Assembly: GCA_051859045.1 (NCBI GenBank)
Contig: JBHYGK010000005.1
Coordinates: 14,673 to 78,672 of the forward strand
Direction of reading: 5' to 3'
From: JBHYGK01 sp051859045
GTDB lineage: Bacteria; Pseudomonadota; Gammaproteobacteria; Xanthomonadales; Xanthomonadaceae
DNA length: 64,000 nt
The notes under the pieces are model-generated. The model was given only the letters and a program-made list of their open reading frames with translations, was not told the DNA's origin and did no database searches. This document shows, piece after piece, positions 1 through 7,366 of this stretch; within the stretch, counting starts at the first letter, position 1, and every line of letters begins with the position of its first letter. Made by a program: the position numbers and the translations under genes.

Positions 1-853
1 CCACCGGCACGCCGTTGCGCTCGCCCCAGGCCTTGAGCTGCTCGACCGCGGCGGCTCGGAAGGTGTCGCCCGCGGCCAGCATCAGGGCGTGGCCCTCGTC
101 CTGGAAGCGCTTGGCCAGCTTGCCGATCGTGGTGGTCTTGCCGACGCCGTTGACGCCGACGGTGAGGATCACGAAGGGCTTGGCGGTGGGGTCGATCACC
201 AGCGGCACCGCGATCGGCGCCAGCATCGCCAGCAGGTCCGCGCGCAGCGCGGAGAACAGCGCGCGGGCGTCGGCGAACTCGCGGCGCTTCATCCGCCGGC
301 GCAGGCCGTCCACGAGCTCGGTGGTCGCGGTGACGCCGACGTCGGCCACCAGCAGCGCCGTCTCGATCTCCTCGAGCAGGTCCTCGTCGAGCGCGGGGTT
401 GCGGGTGAACAGCGAGGCCAGGCCGCGGGCGAAGCCGCTGCCGCGCAGGCGCTCGCGCCAGCCGGGCTTGCCCGGCGCGGCGGGGGCGGTGGCCGCGGGC
501 GATTCGTCGGCGAGGTGCGCCACGGCCTCGGTGCGCGCGATGTGCGCGAGCGCCTCGGGCGGCGAGCCCGGGTGGTCGAGGTGCGGCTCGACGAGCAGGC
601 CGGCCAGCGCGGCGCCGTCGGCGGGCGAGGTGCCGCCGAGGCCGGAGGCGCGGCCGAGGGCGTCGGCGAGCGGGTGGGCGGGCGGCGCGGCGGCATCGAC
701 GTGCATGGCGTCGGCCTGCGTGGCGTCGGCCCGGGAGGCGTCGGCCTGCGTGGCGTCGGCCGCGGCCGGCGCGGCCTCGGGGGCCTGCGCGGCGGCGTCG
801 GTGGCCGCCGGGGCGTCGGGCGTGGCCGGCTTCTTCTTCCAGAAACTGAACAT
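1..853 (-). CDS. ftsY: Signal recognition particle receptor FtsY (3' end outside window)
   Basis: Receptor for the SRP at the inner membrane; its GTPase docks ribosome-nascent chain complexes onto SecYEG. The visible part starts MFSFWKKK, a short basic/aromatic N-terminus usual in xanthomonad FtsY, followed by an Ala/Asp-rich acidic A-domain (to about residue 90), the N helical bundle, and the start of the G domain with the P-loop GVNGVGKTTT near residue 235 and the AAGDTFRAAA motif. The gene runs off the left edge, so the rest of the G domain is not seen. An in-frame ATG 12 nt upstream (865) is possible, but the MFSFWKKK start is preferred. It is divergent from rsmD, a common xanthomonad arrangement. 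Identification is certain; the start is moderately sure. Confidence 0.95.
   Translation of the reverse strand, partial: MFSFWKKKPATPDAPAATDAAAQAPEAAPAAADATQADASRADATQADAMHVDAAAPPAHPLADALGRASGLGGTSPADGAALAGLLVEPHLDHPGSPPEALAHIARTEAVAHLADESPAATAPAAPGKPGWRERLRGSGFARGLASLFTRNPALDEDLLEEIETALLVADVGVTATTELVDGLRRRMKRREFADARALFSALRADLLAMLAPIAVPLVIDPTAKPFVILTVGVNGVGKTTTIGKLAKRFQDEGHALMLAAGDTFRAAAVEQLKAWGERNGVPV
707..761. repeat. Tandem 25-bp perfect repeat, period 30, inside ftsY
   Basis: The 25-bp unit at 707-731 recurs exactly at 737-761. It encodes, on the minus strand, the low-complexity Ala-Thr/Ser-Asp-Ala stretch of the FtsY acidic domain. Period 30 keeps the reading frame, so it is likely a harmless slippage expansion of the linker. 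Confidence 0.8.
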
Positions 854-883
854 CGCGGGGGGCATTTCGATGAGAATGCGGCG

Positions 884-892
884 ATGGTAGCA
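884..892 (-). promoter_or_regulatory. Candidate extended -10 for ftsY (TGCTACCAT)
   Basis: Read on the minus strand this is TGC-TACCAT, an extended -10 shape. It lies about 31 nt upstream of the chosen ftsY start, which would give a leader of about 24 nt. No convincing -35 is visible. The same TGCTAnnnT shape occurs before several other genes in the window. Confidence 0.4.
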
Positions 893-945
893 CTCGCCCC
901 CCGCCCCTCCCGACCGCGCCCGGCCCCGCCGGCGGAGCGTCCGCG

Positions 946-1620
946 ATGAGCCGCGTCCCGCCCCCGCCGGGCCCCCGCCGCCCGGCCCCGGCGCCGCCCG
1001 CGGCCACCGGCAGCGTGCGCATCATCGGCGGCCGCCTGCGCGGCTCGAAGCTGCCGGTCGCCGACCGCCCCGGCCTGCGCCCCACCGCCGACCGCGTGCG
1101 CGAGACGCTGTTCAACTGGCTCGGCCCGAGGCTGCCGGGCGCCCACGTGCTCGACGCCTTCGCCGGCACCGGCGCGCTGGGCCTGGAGGCCAGCTCGCGC
1201 GGCGCCGCCTCGGTGCTGATGCTCGAGCGCGACCCCGCGCTGGCCGCGCTGCTGCGCGCCACCGTGGAGCGCCTGGCCGCCCCGGGCGCCGAGGTCGAGG
1301 CGGTGGACGCGCTGGCCTGGCTGCGCCGGCCGCCGGCGCGGCGCTTCGACCTGGCCTTCCTCGATCCGCCCTTCGCCGACGGCCTGCACGCCGCCGCGCT
1401 CGCCGCGCTGGCCCCGCACCTCGCGCCGGGCGCGTGGGTGTACGTCGAGGCCCCGCGCGAGGCGCCGGTGGCGCCGCCGCCGGGCTGGTCGCCGCACCGC
1501 GAGGGCGCCACCCGCGACGTCGCCTACGCCGTGTGGCGCAGCCCCGGCGAGGACGCTGCTACACTCCGGGCGCCCTCCGCCCCGCCGGTCCCCGGCCCCC
1601 AGGATCCTTCCGACGCATGA
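946..1620 (+). CDS. rsmD: 16S rRNA (guanine966-N2)-methyltransferase RsmD
   Basis: Methylates G966 of 16S rRNA using S-adenosylmethionine during 30S assembly. After a Pro/Ala-rich N-terminal extension (about 23 residues) the conserved start VRIIGGRLRG appears. It is followed by RPTADRVRETLFNWL, the SAM-binding motif DAFAGTGALGLEA near residue 69, and the catalytic DPPF motif near residue 140 (FDLAFLDPPF). The 224 aa are slightly longer than the roughly 190-200 aa family norm, owing to the extra N-terminus. The stop overlaps the coaD start (ATGA), so the two are translationally coupled, as is common for rsmD-coaD. A later start near the GGRLRG block cannot be excluded. Confidence 0.95.
   Translation: MSRVPPPPGPRRPAPAPPAATGSVRIIGGRLRGSKLPVADRPGLRPTADRVRETLFNWLGPRLPGAHVLDAFAGTGALGLEASSRGAASVLMLERDPALAALLRATVERLAAPGAEVEAVDALAWLRRPPARRFDLAFLDPPFADGLHAAALAALAPHLAPGAWVYVEAPREAPVAPPPGWSPHREGATRDVAYAVWRSPGEDAATLRAPSAPPVPGPQDPSDA
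1557..1565 (+). promoter_or_regulatory. Candidate extended -10 for coaD (TGCTACACT)
   Basis: TGC-TACACT inside the 3' end of rsmD, 52 nt before the coaD ATG. It could provide coaD with its own promoter in addition to read-through from rsmD. The motif matches those before upp (11824), the 41.9 kb regulator operon and 58.6 kb. No -35 was recognised. Confidence 0.35.
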
Positions 1621-2117
1621 GCGCGGCCCGCCATCGCATCGCGGTCTACCCCGGCACCTTCGACCCGATCACCAACGGCCACATCGACCTGTGCAGCCGC
1701 GCCTCGCCGCTGTTCGAGCGGATCGTGGTCGGCGTCGCCGCCAGCACCGGCAAGGGCCCGGCGTTCTCGCTCGACGAGCGCGTCGAGCTGGCCCGCGTGG
1801 CGCTGGCCGACCTGCCCAACATCGAGGTCCGCGGCTTCGACACGCTGCTGGCGCATTTCGTCCGCGAAGTCGGCGCCGGCGTGCTGCTGCGCGGCCTGCG
1901 CGCGGTGTCGGACTTCGAGTACGAGTTCCAGCTCGCCAGCATGAACCGCCATCTCATCCCCGAGGTCGAGACGCTGTTCCTGACCCCGGCCGAGCAGTAC
2001 AGCTTCATCTCCTCCTCGCTGGTGCGCGAGATCGGCCGCCTCGGCGGCGACGTCTCGGGTTTCGTGCATCCCGCGGTGGCCGCCGCGCTCAAGGCCAAGT
2101 GGCGTCGCGACGGCTGA
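1617..2117 (+). CDS. coaD: Phosphopantetheine adenylyltransferase
   Basis: Catalyses the penultimate step of coenzyme A synthesis, ATP + 4'-phosphopantetheine to dephospho-CoA. The nucleotidyltransferase signature is intact: PGTFDPITNGH near residue 11 holds the (T/H)xGH motif, followed by LLRGLRAVSDFEYE and the C-terminal phosphate-binding ISSSLVRE near residue 127. The length of 166 aa fits the family. The ATG overlaps the rsmD TGA. The open frame extends further upstream, but only the ATG at 1617 gives the canonical N-terminus MSAARHRIAVYPGTFDP. Confidence 0.97.
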   Translation: MSAARHRIAVYPGTFDPITNGHIDLCSRASPLFERIVVGVAASTGKGPAFSLDERVELARVALADLPNIEVRGFDTLLAHFVREVGAGVLLRGLRAVSDFEYEFQLASMNRHLIPEVETLFLTPAEQYSFISSSLVREIGRLGGDVSGFVHPAVAAALKAKWRRDG

Positions 2118-2166
2118 GGGTCGATCCCTCGCGTTCCATCCCCTTCATCAATCAATGGGTGTCACC

Positions 2167-2664
2167 ATGACTCTGCGCCTCCGCCAGCTCCTGCTTTCCC
2201 TCGCCGTCGTCCTGATGCTCGCCGCCTGCGGCCAGGAAGAGGTCGCCGCCCCGGTCGAAGCGGCCCCGGCCCCGCTCGTCGCGCCCACCGACGGCGACGA
2301 CACCGCCTGGCGCGGCTACCTCGTCTCCGTGGTGCAGGCCAACCTCGGCGGCATCAACAACTCGCCCTTCATGTACTACCTGCCGGCGCAGGGCGGCGAG
2401 GGCTGGGAGGAGTCCTACCAGCGCCAGCTGACCGCGGTCAGCGAGACCGTCGAGCGCACCGTGCTGCCGGGCAACATGCTGGCCTTCGGTTCGCCGGACT
2501 CCGCCAAGATGGCCGACCTCGTGGTCGAGGCCTTCACCAAGGCCGGCCCGAACTCGCTGCCGGAGGTGAAGGTGCTCTTCATCGGCCAGGCCGTCGACCG
2601 CGACCGCGTCGCCGCCGCCGTGGCCCCGTCGGGCGCCGAGTTCGTCTTCCACGAGGCGAAGTAA
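2167..2664 (+). CDS. Conserved lipoprotein of unknown function
   Basis: A small exported protein of about 165 aa. The N-terminus is a lipoprotein signal peptide ending in the lipobox LMLAAC, so the mature protein should be anchored by a diacylglyceryl-Cys. The mature part has an Ala/Pro/Val-rich linker and then a compact globular domain (WRGYLVSVVQANL, SPFMYYLPAQG, VKVLFIGQAVDR) with no catalytic motif I recognise. I place the start at 2167 (MTLRLRQ); an in-frame ATG at 2155 (MGVTMTLRL) is also possible. It lies between coaD and a ferredoxin and is followed by a good terminator, so it is probably its own transcription unit. Similar proteins seem confined to xanthomonads; function unknown. Confidence 0.8.
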   Translation: MTLRLRQLLLSLAVVLMLAACGQEEVAAPVEAAPAPLVAPTDGDDTAWRGYLVSVVQANLGGINNSPFMYYLPAQGGEGWEESYQRQLTAVSETVERTVLPGNMLAFGSPDSAKMADLVVEAFTKAGPNSLPEVKVLFIGQAVDRDRVAAAVAPSGAEFVFHEAK

Positions 2665-2701
2665 GCCCCGCGCGCCGGCCCCGGCCGGCGCCCCGTTCCA
2701 T

Positions 2702-2737
2702 CGCGACGCCCGCCCGTTCCACGAGGCGGGCGTCGCG
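2702..2737 (+). terminator. Rho-independent-type hairpin after the lipoprotein gene
   Basis: A perfect 13-bp stem (2702-2714 pairing with 2725-2737) with a 10-nt loop, followed by CGTTTGG. The U-tract is short, as usual in such GC-rich genomes. It sits 38 nt after the lipoprotein stop and before the ferredoxin start. Confidence 0.7.
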
Positions 2738-2766
2738 CGTTTGGCGAACCGGTCATACTTCCGCCC

Positions 2767-3027
2767 ATGGCGCTGATCATCCATGCCACCTGCATCAACT
2801 GCGACGTCTGCGCGCCGGCCTGCCCCAACCAGGCGATCACGGCGGGCGAGGTCGTGTACGAGATCGCCCCCGAGCGCTGCACCGAATGCGTCGGCCACTT
2901 CGAGGAGCCGCAGTGCGTCGTCGTGTGCCCGGTGGAGTGCATCGAGCTCGATCCCCAGCATCCCGAGACGCCCGAGGGGCTGCTCGAGAAATACCACCAC
3001 CTGACCCGGGGAGACGCCGCCGCATGA
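2767..3027 (+). CDS. YfhL-family 2[4Fe-4S] ferredoxin
   Basis: An electron carrier of 86 aa with two cysteine clusters. The first is regular (CINCDVCAPACP, residues 9-20). The second has the long insertion typical of the YfhL/Alvin subfamily (CTECVGHFEEPQCVVVCP), where eight residues separate the second and third cysteines. All eight ligands plus one extra Cys near the C-terminus (VECIEL) are present. The neighbourhood of coaD is common for this ferredoxin in proteobacteria. A CATACT sequence ends only about 9 nt before the ATG, suggesting a very short leader if used as -10. The stop overlaps the ggt start (ATGA). The redox partner cannot be inferred here. Confidence 0.93.
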   Translation: MALIIHATCINCDVCAPACPNQAITAGEVVYEIAPERCTECVGHFEEPQCVVVCPVECIELDPQHPETPEGLLEKYHHLTRGDAAA

Positions 3028-4856
3028 GCGCCATCGCACGCCTGACCTCCCGCGCCGCGCGCGCGCTGCTGCTGGCCGGCCTGCTGCTCGCCACGGCGGC
3101 CCCGCTGCAGGCCGAGGTCGCGCGGAGCCCCGCGCCCGCCGCCGCCGCCCCGCTGATCCCGGCCAGCGCGGCGCGCCCGCGCGAGGCCGTGGTCGCCACC
3201 GCCCACGCGCTGGCCACCGACGCCGCGCTCGAGGTGCTGGCCGCCGGCGGCAACGCCTTCGACGCCGCGGTCGCCGCGAGCGCGATGCTCGGCCTGGTCG
3301 AGCCCGAGAGTTCGGGCCTGGGCGGCGGCGGCTTCATGCTGCTGCACGTGGCCGCCGACGACCGCCAGGACGCCCGCGAGGTGTTCATCGACGCGCGCGA
3401 GCGCGCCCCCGGCGCCGCCACCCGCGACATGTTCCTCGGCCCCGACGGCGAGCCGGTGCCGCGCGCCAGCATCGACGGCGCGCTGGCCGCGGCCATCCCG
3501 GGCCTGCCGGCCGGGCTCGACCACCTCGCCACGCACTACGGCCGCCTGCCGCTGGCGGCCTCGCTGGCCCCCGCGATCCGCCAGGCCCGCGCGGGCTGGC
3601 CGTTCGGCAGCAAGAACGCCGCGATGCTGGGCTTCCGCCGCGACGCCATCGCGGCCAGCCCCGAGGCCGCGCGCCTGTTCCTGGTCGACGGCGCGGTGCC
3701 GGCGCCCGGCACGCTGATGCGCAACGAGGACTACGCCCGCACGCTCGAGCGCCTGGCCGCCGAGGGCGCCCAGGGCCTCTACCGCGGGGACTACGCCGCG
3801 CGCCTGGTGGCCGGCGTGCGCGCCGCCGGCGGGATCTGGACCGAGGCCGACCTGGCCGACTACCGCGTGGTCGAGCGCGCCCCGCTGCGCGTGCGCCACC
3901 GCGGCCACTGGCTGGTGACCGCGCCGCCGCCGTCCTCGGGCGGCGTGGCGCTGGCCGAGATCCTCAACATCCTCGAGGGCGCCGACTACGCCGCGCAGCC
4001 CACCGTGCCGCGCACCCACCTGCTCATCGAGGCGATGCGCCGCGCCTACCGCGACCGCGCGCTCTACCTCGGCGATCCCGACCACGTCGCGATGCCGCTC
4101 GAGCGCCTGCTCAGCCCCGACTACGCCGCCGGCCTGCGCGCGGGCATCCACCCCGCGCGCGCCACGCCCAGCGCGCTGCTGCCCGGCGTCGCCGACGCGC
4201 CCGCGCGGCCCGACACCACGCACTTCTCGATCATCGACGCCGAGGGCAACCTCGTGGCCGTCACCCAGACCGTCAACCTGCCCTACGGCAACGCGGTGGT
4301 GGTGCCGGGCACCGGCTTCCTGCTCAACAACGAGATGGACGACTTCTCGATCAAGGCCGGCACGCCCAACGCCTTCGGCCTGGTCGGCGACGACGCCAAC
4401 GCCATCGCGCCGGGCCGCCGCCCGCTGAGCTCGATGACGCCGAGCTTCCTGGTCGGCCCGGACCGCGTGGCCGTCATCGGCACGCCGGGCGGCAGCCGGA
4501 TCATCACGATGGTGCTGGTGGGGCTGCTGGAGCTGATGGACGGCGCCAGCGCGCAGGCCGCGGCCGAGGCGCCGCGCCTGCACCACCAGTACCTGCCCGA
4601 CGTGGTCAGCGTCGAGCCCGGCGCGCTGTCGGACGCCGACGCCGAGGCGCTGCGCGCGATGGGCCACGACGTCCAGGTCGGCGACCGCAGCTGGGGCAAC
4701 ATGCAGGTCGCGGCCTGGCACCTCGGCACCGGCGCCGTCGAGGCCGGCAGCGACCCGCGCTGGCCCGGCGTCGGCAAGGGCGGCACCGGCGCGCAGGGCG
4801 ACGCCCCCGCCGAGGCGCCCGTCGAGGCCGAGGGCGACGGCGCGATCTTCCGCTGA
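3024..4856 (+). CDS. ggt: Gamma-glutamyltransferase (glutathione hydrolase)
   Basis: A periplasmic Ntn-hydrolase of 610 aa that cleaves gamma-glutamyl bonds of glutathione and related peptides. A Sec signal peptide (LLLAGLLLATAAPLQA) comes first. The large-subunit start AVVATAHALATDAALEVLAAGGNAFDAAVA and the GGGGFML loop follow. Autoprocessing should occur before the catalytic Thr at about residue 398 (PD|TTHFSIID), giving the small subunit with the PLSSMTPS and GTPGGSRII substrate-binding motifs. All key positions look intact. The ATG overlaps the ferredoxin stop, so expression is coupled to that gene; a functional link is unclear. The long antisense frame across this gene is a GC artefact. 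Confidence 0.96.
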   Translation: MSAIARLTSRAARALLLAGLLLATAAPLQAEVARSPAPAAAAPLIPASAARPREAVVATAHALATDAALEVLAAGGNAFDAAVAASAMLGLVEPESSGLGGGGFMLLHVAADDRQDAREVFIDARERAPGAATRDMFLGPDGEPVPRASIDGALAAAIPGLPAGLDHLATHYGRLPLAASLAPAIRQARAGWPFGSKNAAMLGFRRDAIAASPEAARLFLVDGAVPAPGTLMRNEDYARTLERLAAEGAQGLYRGDYAARLVAGVRAAGGIWTEADLADYRVVERAPLRVRHRGHWLVTAPPPSSGGVALAEILNILEGADYAAQPTVPRTHLLIEAMRRAYRDRALYLGDPDHVAMPLERLLSPDYAAGLRAGIHPARATPSALLPGVADAPARPDTTHFSIIDAEGNLVAVTQTVNLPYGNAVVVPGTGFLLNNEMDDFSIKAGTPNAFGLVGDDANAIAPGRRPLSSMTPSFLVGPDRVAVIGTPGGSRIITMVLVGLLELMDGASAQAAAEAPRLHHQYLPDVVSVEPGALSDADAEALRAMGHDVQVGDRSWGNMQVAAWHLGTGAVEAGSDPRWPGVGKGGTGAQGDAPAEAPVEAEGDGAIFR

Positions 4857-4900
4857 GCCCATCCCCCATTCTTCCCGCGACGCCACCCACGAGGCCCGCC

Positions 4901-5779
4901 ATGCAGCTGCACTCCATCACCGGCAACTCCCAGCGCCTCGACGGCGGCGCGATGTTCGGCAACGCGCCCAAGGCCATGTGGGCGCAGTGGGTCGAGGTGG
5001 ACGCCAACAACGCCATCGACCTGGCCTGCCGCGCGCTGCTGGCGCGCGACCTCGGCGGCAAGACCGTGCTGTTCGAGGCCGGCATCGGCGCGTTCTTCGA
5101 GCCCAAGCTGCGCGAGCGCTACGGCGTGCAGGAGTCGCGCCACGTGCTGCTGGACTCGCTGGCCGCGGCCGGCGTGTCGCACGAGGACGTCGACGTGGTG
5201 GTGCTCAGCCACCTGCACTTCGACCACGCCGGCGGGCTGCTGGCGGCCTGGGAGGACGGCCAGCCGGCGCGGCTGCTGTTCCCCAACGCGCGATTCGTGG
5301 TGGGCGCGCGGCAGTGGGCGCGCGCGCGCGACCCGCATCCGCGCGACCGCGCCAGCTACGTCCCCGAGCTCAACGCGCTGCTCGAGGCCTCCGGCCGGCT
5401 GGAGCTGGTCGAGGACGGCGGCACCGCGCCCAGCCTGGGCGACGCGGTGCGCTTCCACGCCAGCGACGGCCACACGCCGGGCCTGCTGCTGGCCGAGATC
5501 GTCGGGCCGGGCGGGCAGGGCGGGGTGGTGTTCTGCGCCGACCTCATCCCCGGCCGCGCGTGGGTGCACGTGCCGATCACGATGGGCTACGACCGCGCGC
5601 CGGAGCTGGTGATCGACGAGAAGAAGGCCTTCCTCGAGGACATGCTGGCGCGCGGCGTGCGGCTGTTCTTCACCCACGACCCGGGCTGCGCGATGGCCGG
5701 CGTGGCGCGCGACGCCAAGGGCCGCTACGTGCCGGTGGACGAGCGCGTCGAGCTGCGCGGCGAACCGCTGGCGGCCTGA
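4901..5779 (+). CDS. MBL-fold metallo-hydrolase
   Basis: A 292-aa cytoplasmic-looking protein (no signal peptide) of the metallo-beta-lactamase superfamily. The metal-binding HxHxDH motif is present as SHLHFDHAGG near residue 104, followed by the downstream His of the third motif in DGHTPGLL (near residue 190), the Asp in VFCADLIPG, and a final His in FFTHDPGC. This organisation resembles quorum-quenching lactonase and glyoxalase II-type hydrolases, but the substrate cannot be told. It lies 44 nt downstream of ggt on the same strand and may be co-transcribed. Confidence 0.88.
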   Translation: MQLHSITGNSQRLDGGAMFGNAPKAMWAQWVEVDANNAIDLACRALLARDLGGKTVLFEAGIGAFFEPKLRERYGVQESRHVLLDSLAAAGVSHEDVDVVVLSHLHFDHAGGLLAAWEDGQPARLLFPNARFVVGARQWARARDPHPRDRASYVPELNALLEASGRLELVEDGGTAPSLGDAVRFHASDGHTPGLLLAEIVGPGGQGGVVFCADLIPGRAWVHVPITMGYDRAPELVIDEKKAFLEDMLARGVRLFFTHDPGCAMAGVARDAKGRYVPVDERVELRGEPLAA

Positions 5780-5888
5780 GGGCGCGCCGCGGGCACGGCG
5801 CCGCCGAGGCTTGCCCTCGCGCGGCGCGCGCGGGAAGCTTGTGGCCCCGCGCGGCACCGCCCGCGCCTCCGCCGACAGGACTCCCGCC

Positions 5889-6380
5889 ATGCGCGCCATC
5901 GCCTTCGCCGCCCTCGCGTCCGCCCTCGCGGGCGCCGCGTTCCCCGCCGCCGCCGCGTCCTACGGCGCGCCCCTGCCCGCCGGCGTCGCGCCGGTGGCGA
6001 TCAACGCCGCGCTGGCGGATGCCGATGCGCACGACGACGCCCCGGGCGTCTTCAGCGGCCGCATCACCGAGGTCTGCCAGAACGCCGGCTGCTGGCTGGT
6101 GATCGAGCGCGACGGCGTCAGCGCGCGGGTCAACACCAACCACGTGTTCGTGATCCCGAAGGACTCGCAGGGCGAGGCCATCGTCGCCGGCACGCTCGAG
6201 CCGGTGCCGGCCGATCCCGAGGCCGCCGCGGCCGCCACGGCCGAGCCGGCGCACGCGGACGACGCCGGCGGCGAGCACGCCGAGCACCACGCCGCGATGG
6301 CCGCCGAGGACGCCGCGCGCGCCTGGCGCATCATCGCCACCGGCGTCGAGATCGCCGCGTCGCCGGGCGCGGCCGAGTGA
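5889..6380 (+). CDS. Exported DUF4920-domain protein
   Basis: A periplasmic protein of 163 aa. The Sec signal peptide (AFAALASALAGAAFPAAAA) precedes SYGAPL, the usual start of the DUF4920 domain, with GRITEVCQNAGCW near residue 58-68. The CQxxGCW pair is the family hallmark and may bind metal or form a disulfide. An acidic/His-rich insert (DDAGGEHAEHHAAM, residues about 125-140) could bind metal; this is inference from composition. The final codons overlap the GTG of the next gene (GTGA), implying translational coupling with the TMEM43-like membrane protein. The molecular function of DUF4920 is unknown to me. Confidence 0.85.
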   Translation: MRAIAFAALASALAGAAFPAAAASYGAPLPAGVAPVAINAALADADAHDDAPGVFSGRITEVCQNAGCWLVIERDGVSARVNTNHVFVIPKDSQGEAIVAGTLEPVPADPEAAAAATAEPAHADDAGGEHAEHHAAMAAEDAARAWRIIATGVEIAASPGAAE

Positions 6381-7255
6381 TCCAGCGCGTCCGCCCGCGC
6401 GGCGTGGCCGCGCGCCTTGCCGCGGCGGCCGTCCTCGCGCTCGCGCTGGCCTCGCCGGCGTTGGCCGAGCGCCTGCGCCCGGCGCCGGTGCGCGATCCCG
6501 ACTTCGGCGTCGAGGCCGCGGCGATCGCGCTCGAGCGCCGGGTCGAGATGTACCAGTGGGTCGAGGTGGCCGGCGGCGCCACGCCGCGCTACGCGCTGCA
6601 GTGGCGCGCGGGCCTGGTCGATTCCGGCGCGTTCCGCGAGCCGCGCGGGCACGCCAATCCCAGCGAGTTCCCGATCGTCGGCGGGCGCTGGCAGAGCCCC
6701 ACGGTGACCCTCGACGGACATCCGGTGGACCCCGCCGCGTTCGCGCGCAGCGAGGGCTGGCGGCCGCTGCGGCCGGACCCCGCGCGGCTGCCGCCGAACA
6801 TGGCGGTCAGCTTCGGCCCGGACGGCGAGGGCCTGACCAGCGCGGCCGATCCCGCCGCGCCCCAGCTGGGCGACGTCCGCCTGCGCTGGCGCATGCTGCC
6901 GGCGCCCGAGGCCCCGACCGGCCTGGTGCTGCAGGGCGGGCGCTGGGTGCTGCCCGGCGCGACCCAGCCGGTGGGCCCGTCGACGCCTGCGACGCCTGGC
7001 GACGCCGTGGCCGACGCCGGCGCGCCGCCGCCCGCCGCGGCCGCCGACGGCCCCGGCCTGCTCGATGGCCTCGGCGGCGGCGATTGGCGCCTGCCCGCGA
7101 TCGAGGGCCAGGACCGCACGATGCTGGTCTATGGCGGCATCGCGCTGCTCGTGGTGATCGTGGTGATCGCGCTGCGCGCGCGTCGCGGGGGCGGTCGCGG
7201 CCGTGGCCGCGGCTCGCGCGGCGGCGGCGGACGCAAGCGCGCCCGCAAGCGCTGA
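6377..7255 (+). CDS. TMEM43-like membrane protein
   Basis: A 292-aa protein with an N-terminal hydrophobic segment (signal or anchor), a large extracytoplasmic region and one C-terminal transmembrane helix (TMLVYGGIALLVVIVVIALR) followed by an extremely basic Gly/Arg/Lys tail. The extracytoplasmic part contains RRVEMYQWVE near residue 55, the hallmark of the TMEM43 family, and the expected YALQWRAGLVDS / FPIVGGRWQSP blocks. Start is GTG at 6377, overlapping the DUF4920 stop. Bacterial TMEM43 homologues usually have several C-terminal helices; here only one is obvious, so this is a shortened form. Likely envelope-stabilising; no enzyme motif seen. Confidence 0.75.
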   Translation: MIQRVRPRGVAARLAAAAVLALALASPALAERLRPAPVRDPDFGVEAAAIALERRVEMYQWVEVAGGATPRYALQWRAGLVDSGAFREPRGHANPSEFPIVGGRWQSPTVTLDGHPVDPAAFARSEGWRPLRPDPARLPPNMAVSFGPDGEGLTSAADPAAPQLGDVRLRWRMLPAPEAPTGLVLQGGRWVLPGATQPVGPSTPATPGDAVADAGAPPPAAAADGPGLLDGLGGGDWRLPAIEGQDRTMLVYGGIALLVVIVVIALRARRGGGRGRGRGSRGGGGRKRARKR

Positions 7256-7366
7256 CCCCGCGCCGGGCGATCCGCTGTCATCGGCGGGTCGCCCGGGGCG
7301 GCTAGGCTCCCGTCCTCGTCCCGCGCGGCCCGATCGCGTGGCTCCACGTCCCAGCGCCCCCACGCC

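Noticed and set aside
2415..4886. 823-codon minus-strand frame over ggt
   Set aside because: Antisense to an intact gamma-glutamyltransferase with all motifs; low-complexity translation.
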